From: Bacteroidales bacterium SW299
GTDB taxonomy: Bacteria > Bacteroidota > Bacteroidia > Bacteroidales > Bacteroidaceae
Direction: 5' to 3'
DNA: 64,000 nucleotides
Assembly (NCBI GenBank): GCA_019550975.1
Contig: SDWH01000014.1
Span: 48,298 to 112,297 of the forward strand
A program made the translations under genes and the position numbers. Positions 46,380 through 55,739 of the stretch are shown here, one piece after another (the stretch's first letter is position 1; the number at the start of each line of letters is the position of its first letter). Below the pieces are notes generated by a model, which did no database searches, was not told where the DNA came from, and worked only from the letters and a program-made list of their open reading frames with translations.

Positions 46380-48251
46380 TTACCGACCCATCAGGACAAG
46401 AAGCACGTTGATGTCGCTTGGAGATATTCCCGGAATGCGGCTTGCCTGCGCAAGGGTTTCCGGATCGATCTTTATCAGCTTTTGTCTGGCTTCGGTTGAC
46501 AGGGACTGGAGGTTGGCGTAGTCGAACTTGCCTTTGATCCGGATTGACTCCAGGCGATGGATCTTGTCGGCAATCGTCCGTTCGCGGTCGATATATCCCT
46601 TATATTTGATGAGGACTTCTGCCGCTTCTACGATTTCATCTTTCCGCTCCTTTACTTGGTCGATGGCTTCTTGAAGTGCGGGGATATGCGGCGCGATGTT
46701 TTCGACGGTGATTTGCGGCCGGCTGATAAGGTCGATCAGTTTGCACCCATGGGAGAGGCGTGCTGTTCCGAGAGCCTCCAGCGTGTCATTTATCTTGTCG
46801 GCCTTGATGGAGTAGGTCGTGGCAAATTTTGTCAGCCGTTCTATCTCTTCTTTCTTCTTGCAGAAGATGTCATAGCGATCCTGCTTTGCCAGCCCGATCC
46901 GGTAAGCCCGTTCCGTGAGTCGCATGTCGGCATCGTCCTGACGCAGAAGGATGCGGTATTCGGCCCGCGAGGTAAACATGCGGTAAGGCTCGTCTACGCC
47001 TTTGGTCACCAAGTCGTCGATAAGCACGCCGATATACGCTTCGTCGCGTCCCAGTACGAACGGTTCTCCGCCATGGCAGTTGATGTGCGCATTGATTCCG
47101 GCAACGATTCCCTGTCCTCCTGCTTCTTCGTATCCGGTGGTTCCGTTTACCTGTCCGGCGAAGAACAGGTTCTTGACGATTTTCGATTCCAGCGTATGCT
47201 TGAGCTGTGTCGGGTCGAAATAGTCGTATTCGATAGCGTATCCCGGCCGGTATACTACAATATCCTTGAAGCACGGAATCTTTTTCAAGGCTTCGAGCTG
47301 GATCTCCATCGGGAGCGAAGAAGAAAATCCGTTCAGGTAAAGTTCGTGTGTCGTTTCACCTTCCGGTTCCAGAAAGAGCTGGTGCTGGGGCTTGTCGGGG
47401 AAAGTCACGATTTTCGTTTCGATGCTCGGGCAATAGCGCGGCCCGATGCTTTGGATCTGCCCGTTGAAGAGAGGAGAGTCCTTCAATCCGCTGCGCAGCA
47501 CCTCATGCGCTTCTTCGTTGGTGAAGCAAGTCCAGCACTGGAGCTGCTTGAGTTTGCGAGGCTCGCTGATGAAGGAGAAGCGGTGAAAATCATTTTCTCC
47601 GTCCTGCGTATCCATTAATTCGAAGTGTACGCTTTTCGCGTCAATCCGCACAGGTGTTCCTGTTTTCATTCTCCCCGCAGTTATGCCATGCCGGGTGATT
47701 GACTCGGTCAGATGATACGATGCAGGCTCTGCGCACCGTCCGCCGGCAAGCATCTTGTGCCCGATATGCATCAGTCCGTTCAGGAATGTACCGGCGGTAA
47801 GAACTACGCATTTGGCATGAAAGGTAACGCCCCAGCATGTTATGAGTCCCGTCACTTCGCCGTTCTCTACAATCAGCTCCTCCACCGTATCCTGCCAGAT
47901 ATGAAGATTTGGAATGTTGTCCAGCACTTCGCGCCATGCCCAGATGAATTTGCCGCGGTCGCATTGCGCGCGCGGGCTCCACATGGCAGGTCCTTTTGAG
48001 CGGTTCAGCATTCGGAACTGAATGGCGGTCTTGTCGGTTACCAGACCCATATATCCTCCAAGGGCATCGATTTCTCTCACGATTTGCCCTTTTGCGATGC
48101 CGCCCACGGCCGGGTTGCAGCTCATCTGCGCAATCTTGTTCATGTCCATTGTGATAAGACATGTTTTTGAGCCGAGGTTGGCGGCCGCGGCCGCGGCTTC
48201 ACATCCCGCATGTCCGGCACCGATTACAATCACATCGTAGTTGAAGTTCAT
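46380..48251 (-). CDS. mnmG: tRNA uridine-5-carboxymethylaminomethyl modification enzyme MnmG
   Basis: 623 aa. With MnmE it modifies U34 in several tRNAs. FAD-binding VIGAGHAGCEAAAAAA at residues 10-25, MSCNPAVGGIAKGQIVREID near 43, the catalytic cysteine regions (GTFLNGLMHIG and the Cys-containing RYCPSIE), FFAGQVNGTTGYEEAGGQG near 355 and the C-terminal MnmE-binding helices. It has its own promoter on the - strand although ybeY is upstream in the same direction. Confidence 0.97.
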   Translation of the reverse strand: MNFNYDVIVIGAGHAGCEAAAAAANLGSKTCLITMDMNKIAQMSCNPAVGGIAKGQIVREIDALGGYMGLVTDKTAIQFRMLNRSKGPAMWSPRAQCDRGKFIWAWREVLDNIPNLHIWQDTVEELIVENGEVTGLITCWGVTFHAKCVVLTAGTFLNGLMHIGHKMLAGGRCAEPASYHLTESITRHGITAGRMKTGTPVRIDAKSVHFELMDTQDGENDFHRFSFISEPRKLKQLQCWTCFTNEEAHEVLRSGLKDSPLFNGQIQSIGPRYCPSIETKIVTFPDKPQHQLFLEPEGETTHELYLNGFSSSLPMEIQLEALKKIPCFKDIVVYRPGYAIEYDYFDPTQLKHTLESKIVKNLFFAGQVNGTTGYEEAGGQGIVAGINAHINCHGGEPFVLGRDEAYIGVLIDDLVTKGVDEPYRMFTSRAEYRILLRQDDADMRLTERAYRIGLAKQDRYDIFCKKKEEIERLTKFATTYSIKADKINDTLEALGTARLSHGCKLIDLISRPQITVENIAPHIPALQEAIDQVKERKDEIVEAAEVLIKYKGYIDRERTIADKIHRLESIRIKGKFDYANLQSLSTEARQKLIKIDPETLAQASRIPGISPSDINVLLVLMGR

Positions 48252-48279
48252 TCTTCTTTTTATAGTTTTGATTCGGGGG

Positions 48280-48287
48280 CAAAAATA
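48280..48287 (-). promoter_or_regulatory. -7 box (TATTTTTG) of mnmG
   Basis: Exact TAnnTTTG match on the - strand, with TTGA about 19 bases further upstream as a -33 box. It lies 29 bases before the mnmG start. Confidence 0.65.
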
Positions 48288-48440
48288 CGAAAAAATGGTG
48301 GCATGGTCAACACCAAACGTTCCGTTTAAGGCGGTTGCTTGATGTGATGAAAACTGCAGCCTGTTTTCCTGGTACGTTTAAGAGCCTGATATAATATTTT
48401 ATTGGAAAATCAAAACGCTCTAAGGCTTTCGGAAGTCCGG

Positions 48441-48499
48441 GCCAAGCCGCATGCCTTTTGTGCATGAGCCGAAAAAACTGCGGCTTGGCGTCTTTTTTT
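48441..48499 (+). terminator. strong + strand terminator without a + strand gene
   Basis: GCCAAGCCGCA pairs with TGCGGCTTGGC (11 bp, perfect) and is followed by GTCTTTTTTT on the + strand. The flanking genes mnmG and ybeY both run on the - strand. It might end a small + strand RNA from the 284-base gap 48252-48535, in which AGAGC (48381) and GCTCT (48417) form a second possible stem. Confidence 0.7.
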
Positions 48500-48535
48500 C
48501 TTTTTGTGTGGAAGAGGTATTCCGGCGGGACGGGT

Positions 48536-48958
48536 TCATTGCATTTGGTCCAGCATCGCCAGCGCCCGGTTTTCCGCCGCTTCCATAATCTCGCGTTCTC
48601 CCGGTCCTTTGTCGTTGATTCCGCAGAGATGAAGGATTCCGTGGATGATGACGCGGTGCAGTTCGGTGTCGTACGGCGCATTGAATTGTTCGGCGTTGGT
48701 GCGTACGGTGTCAAGACTGATGAAAAGGTCGCCGGAGATCCGGTTTCCTTCCGTGTAGTCGAATGTGATGATATCCGTATAGTAGTCATGTTGCAGGTAC
48801 TGGCGGTTTACCTCCAGTATTTTCTCGTCCGAACAGAAAACGTAGGCTATTTCGCCTGTGCGTTTTCCGTAAGTTTCGGCTACGGCTTTTATCCATGCCG
48901 TGATTTTTGATTTCTTGATGTCGGGCATTTCTACCCCTTCGGTCTGATAACTAATCAT
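48536..48958 (-). CDS. ybeY: endoribonuclease YbeY
   Basis: 140 aa. Metal-dependent RNase for 16S rRNA 3' maturation and ribosome quality control. ITFDYTEGNRISGDLFISLD is the central family segment. The zinc motif reads HGILHLCGIND at 106-116: His106 and His110 are kept, but the third histidine of the usual HGxLHLxGYDH is Asp116. I recall the same replacement in other Bacteroides YbeY. It starts 15 bases after the SpmAB gene. Confidence 0.93.
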   Translation of the reverse strand: MISYQTEGVEMPDIKKSKITAWIKAVAETYGKRTGEIAYVFCSDEKILEVNRQYLQHDYYTDIITFDYTEGNRISGDLFISLDTVRTNAEQFNAPYDTELHRVIIHGILHLCGINDKGPGEREIMEAAENRALAMLDQMQ

Positions 48959-48973
48959 GGGTTGCGTAATATT

Positions 48974-50203
48974 TTAAAAGAACAGATAGCAGATGAAAAT
49001 CGAAGCGATAACTCCGGCAAGGTCGGCCAGCAGTCCGCAGGGAATCGAATGCCTCATGCGGGAGATGCCGACGCTTCCGAAGTATACGGCAAGGATATAG
49101 AATGTAGTGTCTGTAGAGCCCTGGAAAATGCACGACAGGCGGCCGACGAAAGAGTCGGCTCCGTATGTGCTCATGGCATCTACCATCAGGCCGCGCGCCC
49201 CGCTTCCGCTCAGCGGTTTCATGAGGGCGGTGGGGAGAGCTCCTACGAACTGACTGTCTATGCCGCAAAGTTCTGCCAGCCGTGCGATTCCCTGGATCAG
49301 ATAGTCCATGCATCCCGAAGCGCGGAACACCCCGATCGCTACCAGTATCGCCACGAGGTAGGGAATGATGCGGATGGCGGTTGTGAATCCTTCTTTCGCT
49401 CCTTCCACAAAAGCGTCGTACACGTTGACCTTCTTTCGCGCACCGGCCCATATAAAGCTGATGATGATGGTGAAGAGAAGCACGTTGGCGATGGTCGTCG
49501 ACCAGGTGTTTATCTGTTCTCTCGACAATGTGCTGAAGAAGAATATCAGGCAGGCGATGAACAGGCTGGCTCCTCCGAGAAAGAGGAGGATGGTGCGGTT
49601 GAGCAGGTTGATTTTCTGGTAAATGCTGACCGCAATGATGCCGGCCAGTGTAGAGAAGAATGTCGCAAGCAGAATCGGGACGAACACATCGGTGGGCTGG
49701 GCGGCTCCGAGCTGGGCGCGGTAGACCATGATGCTGATAGGTATCAGTGTGAGCCCCGACGTGTTGAGCACCAGAAACATGATCATCGGGTTGCTTGCCG
49801 TGTCTTTTTTCGGATTCAGTTCCTGCAAGCCTTCCATCGCTTTCAGTCCGAGCGGCGTGGCCGCATTGTCGAGCCCCAGCATGTTTGCCGCAAGATTCAT
49901 GAAGATGCTTCCGGTCACGGGATGGCCTTTGGGAATATCCGGAAAAAGTTTGCAGAACAGCGGACTCAGAACGCGTGAGAGTACGTTGACCACACCTCCC
50001 TTTTCGCCGATCTTCATGATGCCCAGCCAGAGCGAAAGCACTCCTGTCAAGCCGATGGAAATCTCGAAGGCTGTCTTCGATGATTCGAAGGTAGAATTGA
50101 TGACGGCAGGGAAGATTTCCGTGTCGCCGAAAAAGATCAGACGTACCGCCGCCACGATGAAGGCAAGGGCGAAGAAAGCAATCCAGATGTAGTTTAATAC
50201 CAT
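48974..50203 (-). CDS. SpmA-SpmB-like fused nucleoside recognition domain membrane protein
   Basis: 409 aa from the ATG at 50203; the frame is open 300 bases further upstream but that part runs into the DUF3810 gene on the other strand and lacks protein character. Two nucleoside-recognition (Gate) domains: residues 1-200 resemble SpmA (GLTGVLSLWLGIMKIGEKGG, NLAANMLGLDNAATPLGLKA) and 210-409 resemble SpmB (FVEGAKEGFTTAIRIIPYL, ALMKPLSGSGARGLMVD, FQGSTDTTFYILAVYFGSVG). In spore formers these are separate; this is a non-sporulating organism, so the role is transport-like but unknown. Confidence 0.88.
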   Translation of the reverse strand: MVLNYIWIAFFALAFIVAAVRLIFFGDTEIFPAVINSTFESSKTAFEISIGLTGVLSLWLGIMKIGEKGGVVNVLSRVLSPLFCKLFPDIPKGHPVTGSIFMNLAANMLGLDNAATPLGLKAMEGLQELNPKKDTASNPMIMFLVLNTSGLTLIPISIMVYRAQLGAAQPTDVFVPILLATFFSTLAGIIAVSIYQKINLLNRTILLFLGGASLFIACLIFFFSTLSREQINTWSTTIANVLLFTIIISFIWAGARKKVNVYDAFVEGAKEGFTTAIRIIPYLVAILVAIGVFRASGCMDYLIQGIARLAELCGIDSQFVGALPTALMKPLSGSGARGLMVDAMSTYGADSFVGRLSCIFQGSTDTTFYILAVYFGSVGISRMRHSIPCGLLADLAGVIASIFICYLFF

Positions 50204-50307
50204 GTCCGTGTTTTTTGATTCGGATGTCAAAGGTAATGAAAAAAGTCGGAAAACAAAAAGCGATGCCGCAAACGCTGCATTGGAAAACTTTTTGTAAATT
50301 CGTGGGC

Positions 50308-51363
50308 ATGAAAACGATGAAGCAGAAATATGTCCGCTGGACGGTTGAGGGGATTCTGGCAGCCTTTGTGCTGATGTGCCGTTTTGTGCCGGATTGCGGA
50401 GAACGGTATGCCCGCACGGTTTATCCTTCGGTTTCGTTCGTGCTTTCGGCCTGTACGAGCTGGATTCCGTTTTCGCTCGAAGAGTGGGTGGTGACGGGAT
50501 GCGTTGCGGCACTTGTGCTCATCCCTTGGGCCGGGCGGAAAAAGAAGGCATCCTGGCGCACGGTCCTCCGGCGCGAGGCCGAACTTCTGGTCATTGTCTG
50601 GTGCTGGTTCTATGTGGGATGGGGAGCCAATTATTTCCGTCATGATTTCTTCACGCGTTCCGGAACAGAGCGGGCCGAATATCGTGCGGATGCTTTCGGC
50701 CGCTTCCTCCGCGCCTATACCGATAGCCTGAACAAGTCTTATACGATTGCCCCCATGCCTTCCCGAGAGAAGCTGGAAAGCGAGCTGAAAGCCGTGTTCG
50801 CTTCGGTCCGCCCGCACTTCGGACTTGCCCGGCCCCGTCCGTTCCATCATCCCAAGCGGGTTGCCTTCAACGGCCTTTATTCGGGTGTAGGCGTGCTTGG
50901 CTTCATGGGGCCTTTCTTCTCCGAATCGCAGTTGAACCGCGACCTGCTTCCCGTAGAATACCCGTTCACTTATGCCCACGAATATTCTCATCTGTTGGGC
51001 GTGAGCAGTGAAGCCGAGGCCAACTTCTGGGCTTACCAGATCTGCATCCGTTCAGATAGTCCGGCGGTACGCTATTCCGGTTATTTCGGCTTGCTTCCGT
51101 ACGTGTTGTCGAATGCCCGTTCGCTGCTTCCGGAAGAAGCATACGCCCGGCTGGTTTCCTCCGTCCGTCCCGAAGTGCTGGACGATTTGCGGGAAAAGCA
51201 GGCGCATTGGGCTTCGTTGTACAGCCCTTTTGTCGGGAGCGTTCAGGAAACCGTCTATTCATGGTATCTGAAAGGAAACCGGATACCTTCGGCCCAAAAG
51301 AACTATGCCGAGGTGATCGGGATGATTCTTTCGTTGCCGGATTCGCTCGCCTTGACGGATTGA
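50308..51363 (+). CDS. DUF3810 domain-containing putative membrane metalloprotease
   Basis: 351 aa from the ATG at 50308; an upstream in-frame start at 50215 would overlap the divergent gene's promoter. Two membrane segments lie within residues 10-110 (with one more near 95: AELLVIVWCWFYVGW), then a soluble domain with AHEYSHLLG near 215, an HExxH zinc-protease motif, followed by EAEANFWAYQ with the likely third ligand. The catalytic topology is inferred from the motif only. It is divergent from the SpmAB gene. Confidence 0.85.
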   Translation: MKTMKQKYVRWTVEGILAAFVLMCRFVPDCGERYARTVYPSVSFVLSACTSWIPFSLEEWVVTGCVAALVLIPWAGRKKKASWRTVLRREAELLVIVWCWFYVGWGANYFRHDFFTRSGTERAEYRADAFGRFLRAYTDSLNKSYTIAPMPSREKLESELKAVFASVRPHFGLARPRPFHHPKRVAFNGLYSGVGVLGFMGPFFSESQLNRDLLPVEYPFTYAHEYSHLLGVSSEAEANFWAYQICIRSDSPAVRYSGYFGLLPYVLSNARSLLPEEAYARLVSSVRPEVLDDLREKQAHWASLYSPFVGSVQETVYSWYLKGNRIPSAQKNYAEVIGMILSLPDSLALTD

Positions 51364-51526
51364 GCGATTGCGCACATTGTCGTGAAATCCGGCCTCCGGC
51401 CGTCATAACGTTGTGAAAATCCGGTTTGCGCTGACGGGCGAGGGCGTCGTTGGGAGTGAAACAGGATGCATCTTTAGGCAGGCTTCCATGCATACCCCGC
51501 TCAGGAGCCTTATGGAAGGGGCAGAA

Positions 51527-51614
51527 TGACGGGACATCTTTGTCTGAACACCGCGGTGTTTGCCGGAATCTGACGGGACATTCCGGTAAAAGTGTCCCGA
51601 CAGATTGGGAGAAG
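51527..51614. repeat. 22-bp phased repeat array in a 650-base non-coding stretch
   Basis: TGACGGGACAT occurs at 51527 and 51571 (44 bases apart). At the intermediate 22-base step (51549) sits part of a 14-bp perfect palindrome, AACACCGCGGTGTT (51547-51560), and at 51593 an inverted version, TGTCCCGACAG. The last two cores form a hairpin (51570-51603). The gap 51364-52017 has no convincing gene; a weak -7 like TATCTTTA is at 51969. Confidence 0.6.
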
Positions 51615-52017
51615 TTTTCCGGATTTGTGCGTATCGTTTCAGAAAAACGTGGACCGCGTGGCGGAAGAGGCATTTTTATTCTGGAAGCATTCGGGACGGA
51701 TACAGTTTTGAAAAGACAAAAAGACAACAGAATGTCCGATTATGTTGTCTTGTTACCTGTTTTAAGGTCTATGTTTCGGTTTTATTGTTGGTAATAGGGA
51801 TGAATATGTTTCTATCTGACAATCTCTGGGGCGATTTCCTTGCGATTTTTCCGGATTTCCCGTCCGTTGGCCGGAAATGAGCGATTCTCGTGCGTCCAGT
51901 TTGTCATTATGTCAAAATGATAAAAACGAAAAATGTGTGCGGACAATGTGATTCCCGATAAAAATCCTTATCTTTACAGCCTGAATTTTTCTATGCAGTA
52001 ACGAAAGAAAAAGACCG

Positions 52018-53148
52018 ATGACCATTACAATCAAGAAAGTAACGACAAAGAAAGAGCTCAAGAAATTTATCCGTTTCAATTACGAGCTTTATAAAAACAA
52101 TCCTTATTCGGTTCCTGATTTGCTGGATGACATGCTGAACACGTTCTCTCCGCAGAAGAACGCAGCGTTCGAATTTTGTGAGGCTGACTATTTTCTGGCT
52201 TACCGCGGCGGTGAGATTGTTGGCAGGGTAGCTGCCATCATCAATCATCGGGCCAATGAAACCTGGAACAAGAAAGAGGTCCGTTTCGGCTGGATTGACT
52301 TCATCGACGAAGAAGAGGTGTCGGCGGCTCTGCTCAAGACCGTTGAAGAATGGGGGAAGGCCCGCGGCATGGAAGCGATGGTGGGTCCGCTCGGATTTAC
52401 CGACATGGATGCCGAAGGAATGCTGGTGGAAGGATTCGACCAGCTCAGCACGATGTCTACCATCTATAACTATTCTTATTATCCGGAGCATATGGAGCAG
52501 CTGGGCTTCCAGAAGGAAATCGACTGGGTGGAGTATAAGCTCACCGTTCCCGACAAGCTGCCTGAAAAGTTTGTCCGCATCTCAGAACTTATTCTTCAGA
52601 AATACAAGCTCAGGATCAAAAAGCTCAAGCGGGGCGAAATCAAGAAGTATAACTACGGCCAGCGCATCTTCGATCTGATAAACGAGGCGTATGCTCCGTT
52701 GTACGGATATTCGAAGATGACTCAGGGGCAGATCAACCAATATATAAAGATGTATCTTCCGCTCATCGACCTCCGCATGGTGTCGCTGGTAGAAAACGAA
52801 GAAGGCGAGCTGGTGGCCGTGGGCATTTCGATGCCTTCGCTTTCGGAAGCTTTGCAGAAGGCGAAAGGCAAGATGCTTCCTTTCGGATGGTATTATCTGC
52901 TGAAGGCATTGTTCGTAAAACGTCCGAAGATTCTCGATCTGCTGCTGGTGGGAGTGAAGCCCGAATACCAGAGCAAGGGCGTGAACGCGCTTCTGTTTTA
53001 TGACCTGGTGCCCGTTTACCAGCAGATGGGATTTGCGTATGGCGAAAGCAATCCCGAACTGGAGCTGAACAAGAAAGTGCAGTCGCAGTGGAGCGCCTTC
53101 GAATCGGTTCAGCACAAACGCCGCAGAGCTTACAAGAAAGTATTTTGA
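52018..53148 (+). CDS. GNAT-fold N-acetyltransferase-like protein
   Basis: 376 aa. The first 170 residues have a GNAT-type pattern (YFLAYRGGEIVGRVAAIINH, and WGKARGMEAMVGPLGFTD), and a second similar part lies near 305-375 (LLLVGVKPEYQSKGVNALLFY, an acetyl-CoA loop in the style of Q/RxxGxx). Substrate unknown; the family is widespread in Bacteroidetes as an uncharacterised protein. The start is an ATG at 52018 with AAGACCG before it. It precedes parE by 54 bases. Confidence 0.78.
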   Translation: MTITIKKVTTKKELKKFIRFNYELYKNNPYSVPDLLDDMLNTFSPQKNAAFEFCEADYFLAYRGGEIVGRVAAIINHRANETWNKKEVRFGWIDFIDEEEVSAALLKTVEEWGKARGMEAMVGPLGFTDMDAEGMLVEGFDQLSTMSTIYNYSYYPEHMEQLGFQKEIDWVEYKLTVPDKLPEKFVRISELILQKYKLRIKKLKRGEIKKYNYGQRIFDLINEAYAPLYGYSKMTQGQINQYIKMYLPLIDLRMVSLVENEEGELVAVGISMPSLSEALQKAKGKMLPFGWYYLLKALFVKRPKILDLLLVGVKPEYQSKGVNALLFYDLVPVYQQMGFAYGESNPELELNKKVQSQWSAFESVQHKRRRAYKKVF

Positions 53149-53202
53149 ATGTCCCTCCGGCCTTTTCCGAAGAAAGGGCCGGCGAGGCTAAATGTATAAG
53201 TT

Positions 53203-55131
53203 ATGGAAGACAATCGTATTCAGCAGGAAAATCCGGTTTCATATACAGAGGAAAATATCCGCCATCTGAGCGATATGGAGCATGTGCGCACCCGTCCGGG
53301 CATGTATATCGGTCGGCTGGGTGACGGTTCGCAGGCGGAAGACGGCATTTATGTTCTCCTCAAGGAAGTGATAGACAACAGTATCGACGAATTCAAGATG
53401 GGTGCGGGAAAACGTATCGACATCACGATGGAGGACAACCTTCGGGTTTCGGTGCGCGACTACGGACGGGGCATTCCGCTGGGAAGTCTGGTAGATGCCG
53501 TTTCCATGCTGAACACGGGAGGAAAATATGATACGAAGGCTTTCAAGAAAAGCGTCGGGCTGAACGGAGTGGGAGCGAAGGCGGTGAATGCGTTGAGCTC
53601 CCGGTTTGTGGCGCGGAGCGTGCGCGACGGGCAGATGCGTGAAGCCGTGTTCGAACGCGGCGATCTGGTGAGCGACACGTCGGGACCCACGGATGAAGAG
53701 AACGGAACCTATATCTTTTTCGAACCGGACAATACGCTTTTCACGGGCTATCATTTCCGCATCGAATACATCGAAACGATGCTCCGCAACTATACTTATC
53801 TGAATACGGGGCTTTCCATCTATTATAACGGACACCGCATCGTGAGCCGGAACGGTTTGGAGGATCTGCTCAACGACAACATGACGGCTCCGGGACTTTA
53901 TCCGATCATTCATCTGGTGGGTGAAGACATCGAGATAGCCTTTACCCACAGCTCGCAGTATGGAGAAGAATACTATTCGTTTGTCAACGGGCAGCATACA
54001 ACGCAGGGAGGAACGCACCAAAGTGCCTTCAAGGAACACATCGCCCGCACCATCAAGGAGTTTTACGGGAAAAGCCTGGAGTATCAGGACATACGCAACG
54101 GACTGGTGGCGGCCATTGCCGTCAATGTGATTGAGCCGACGTTTGAGAGTCAGACAAAAATCAAGTTAGGCTCGCTGGTGATGGCTCCCGAAAAAGACTC
54201 CGAGGGAAATCCTTATCCGTTGTCCGGAGTGAGCGTCAACAAGTTTGTGGGGGATTTCGTGAAGGAAAATGTAGACAATTACCTCCATAAGCATCCCGAT
54301 GTGGCAGAGGTGATGCTTAAAAAGATACAAGAGTCGGAAAAGGAACGCAAGGCGATTGCCGGAGTCACCAAGATTGCCCGCGAACGTGCGAAGAAGGCAA
54401 ATCTTCACAACCGCAAGCTGCGCGACTGCCGTGTGCATCTGAACGACCTGAAGGGGCCGAAGGACGGGGAAGACGACCCTCGCCTGGAAAGCTCTATCTT
54501 TATAACCGAGGGGGATTCGGCAAGCGGATCCATCACCAAAAGCCGTGACGTGAATACGCAGGCCGTGTTCAGCTTGCGGGGAAAACCGCTGAATTCTTTC
54601 GGCCTTACAAAGAAGGTGGTTTACGAGAACGAGGAATTCAATCTGCTTCAGGCAGCCCTGAACATCGAGGACGGCCTTGACGGACTTCGGTATAATAAGG
54701 TGATAGTGGCTACCGATGCGGATGTCGACGGCATGCATATCCGCCTGCTGATGATCACTTTCTTTCTGCAGTTCTTTCCGGATCTGATAAAGAAAGGGCA
54801 TGTGTATATCTTGCAGACTCCTTTGTTCCGTGTGCGAAACAGAAAGAAAGGGGTATACGAAACCATCTACTGCTATTCGGAAGAAGACCGGCTGGCAGCT
54901 ATTGAGAAGCTCAGCCCGAATCCGGAAATCACCCGCTTCAAGGGGTTGGGCGAGATTTCTCCGGACGAGTTCCGTAATTTCATAGGAAAAGACATGCGTC
55001 TGGAGCAGGTTACGCTCCGAAAGACGGATGCGGTGAAGGAAATGCTGGAGTTCTATATGGGAAAGAATACGATGGAGCGTCAGAATTTCATTATCAACAA
55101 CCTGGTGATAGAAGAAGACTTGATTAGTTAA
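53203..55131 (+). CDS. parE: DNA topoisomerase IV subunit B (type IIA topoisomerase B subunit)
   Basis: 642 aa. GHKL ATPase at the N terminus ([59 protein letters not shown]), transducer domain, and the TOPRIM domain with [16 protein letters not shown] and [12 protein letters not shown]. The length and the short tail after the TOPRIM domain fit ParE of Bacteroidales; GyrB is a possible alternative and would need comparison with the other copy in the genome. It is followed by coaD. Confidence 0.9.
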   Translation: MEDNRIQQENPVSYTEENIRHLSDMEHVRTRPGMYIGRLGDGSQAEDGIYVLLKEVIDNSIDEFKMGAGKRIDITMEDNLRVSVRDYGRGIPLGSLVDAVSMLNTGGKYDTKAFKKSVGLNGVGAKAVNALSSRFVARSVRDGQMREAVFERGDLVSDTSGPTDEENGTYIFFEPDNTLFTGYHFRIEYIETMLRNYTYLNTGLSIYYNGHRIVSRNGLEDLLNDNMTAPGLYPIIHLVGEDIEIAFTHSSQYGEEYYSFVNGQHTTQGGTHQSAFKEHIARTIKEFYGKSLEYQDIRNGLVAAIAVNVIEPTFESQTKIKLGSLVMAPEKDSEGNPYPLSGVSVNKFVGDFVKENVDNYLHKHPDVAEVMLKKIQESEKERKAIAGVTKIARERAKKANLHNRKLRDCRVHLNDLKGPKDGEDDPRLESSIFITEGDSASGSITKSRDVNTQAVFSLRGKPLNSFGLTKKVVYENEEFNLLQAALNIEDGLDGLRYNKVIVATDADVDGMHIRLLMITFFLQFFPDLIKKGHVYILQTPLFRVRNRKKGVYETIYCYSEEDRLAAIEKLSPNPEITRFKGLGEISPDEFRNFIGKDMRLEQVTLRKTDAVKEMLEFYMGKNTMERQNFIINNLVIEEDLIS

Positions 55132-55211
55132 CAGTTGGCAATTGACGGCTGGTGATTTGCATGAAGATTCCGGTTATCAGCTGCCAAGTGTCGATAATCA
55201 ATTATTTAGAG

Positions 55212-55667
55212 GTGAAAAGGGCTATATTTCCGGGCACGTTCGACCCGTTTACAATCGGACATTATTCGGTGGTGCGCCGTGCGCTCACGTTCATGGATGA
55301 GATAATAATCGGTATCGGGATAAACGAGAGCAAACGCACTTGGTTCCCTACCGAGAAGCGTGTGGAAATGATCCAGAAACTTTATGCGGACGAACTCCGT
55401 ATCAAGGTGGAGGCTTATGACGGGCTTACGGTCGACTTTGCCCAATCGCGCGGGGCGCAGTTTATCATTCGCGGAATCCGGACGGTCCGTGACTTTGAGT
55501 ACGAGGAAACCATAGCGGACATCAACCGCAAACTGGCCGGTGTAGAAACGATTCTGCTGTTTACCGAGCCGGAACTGACTTCGGTCAGCTCGACGATTGT
55601 ACGCGAGCTGCTTCAGTTCGGCAAGGATGTTAGCGACTTCCTGCCGGAAGGTATGGAAATTGATTGA
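55212..55667 (+). CDS. coaD: phosphopantetheine adenylyltransferase
   Basis: 151 aa from the GTG at 55212, since [20 protein letters not shown] is the true N terminus of the family; a reading from 55152 adds 20 unrelated residues. Transfers AMP from ATP to 4'-phosphopantetheine in CoA synthesis. The nucleotide-binding TIGH motif is at residues 14-17; the second signature is [15 protein letters not shown] near 128-142. Length is typical for CoaD. It is in the same run as parE and the following protease. Confidence 0.94.
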   Translation: MKRAIFPGTFDPFTIGHYSVVRRALTFMDEIIIGIGINESKRTWFPTEKRVEMIQKLYADELRIKVEAYDGLTVDFAQSRGAQFIIRGIRTVRDFEYEETIADINRKLAGVETILLFTEPELTSVSSTIVRELLQFGKDVSDFLPEGMEID

Positions 55668-55739
55668 CATTCTGACCCGATAGAGAAGAAGAACTCCGGT
55701 TTATGTAATGAAAAACAGTCTTTAATATAGAATATAGAG

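Noticed and set aside
48951..50417. - strand frame of 488 codons overlapping the SpmAB gene in another frame
   Set aside because: Composition dominated by Arg and His, no hydrophobic segments; the SpmAB frame has clear membrane segments.
51450..51794. 114-codon open frame in the 51.4-52.0 kb gap
   Set aside because: No ribosome binding site, no promoter match, no protein-like pattern, and it covers the palindromes.
53203..55131. Assignment as GyrB
   Set aside because: ParE is preferred because of length, short C terminus and remembered neighbours (coaD, Ctp protease), but this is a comparison I could not run.
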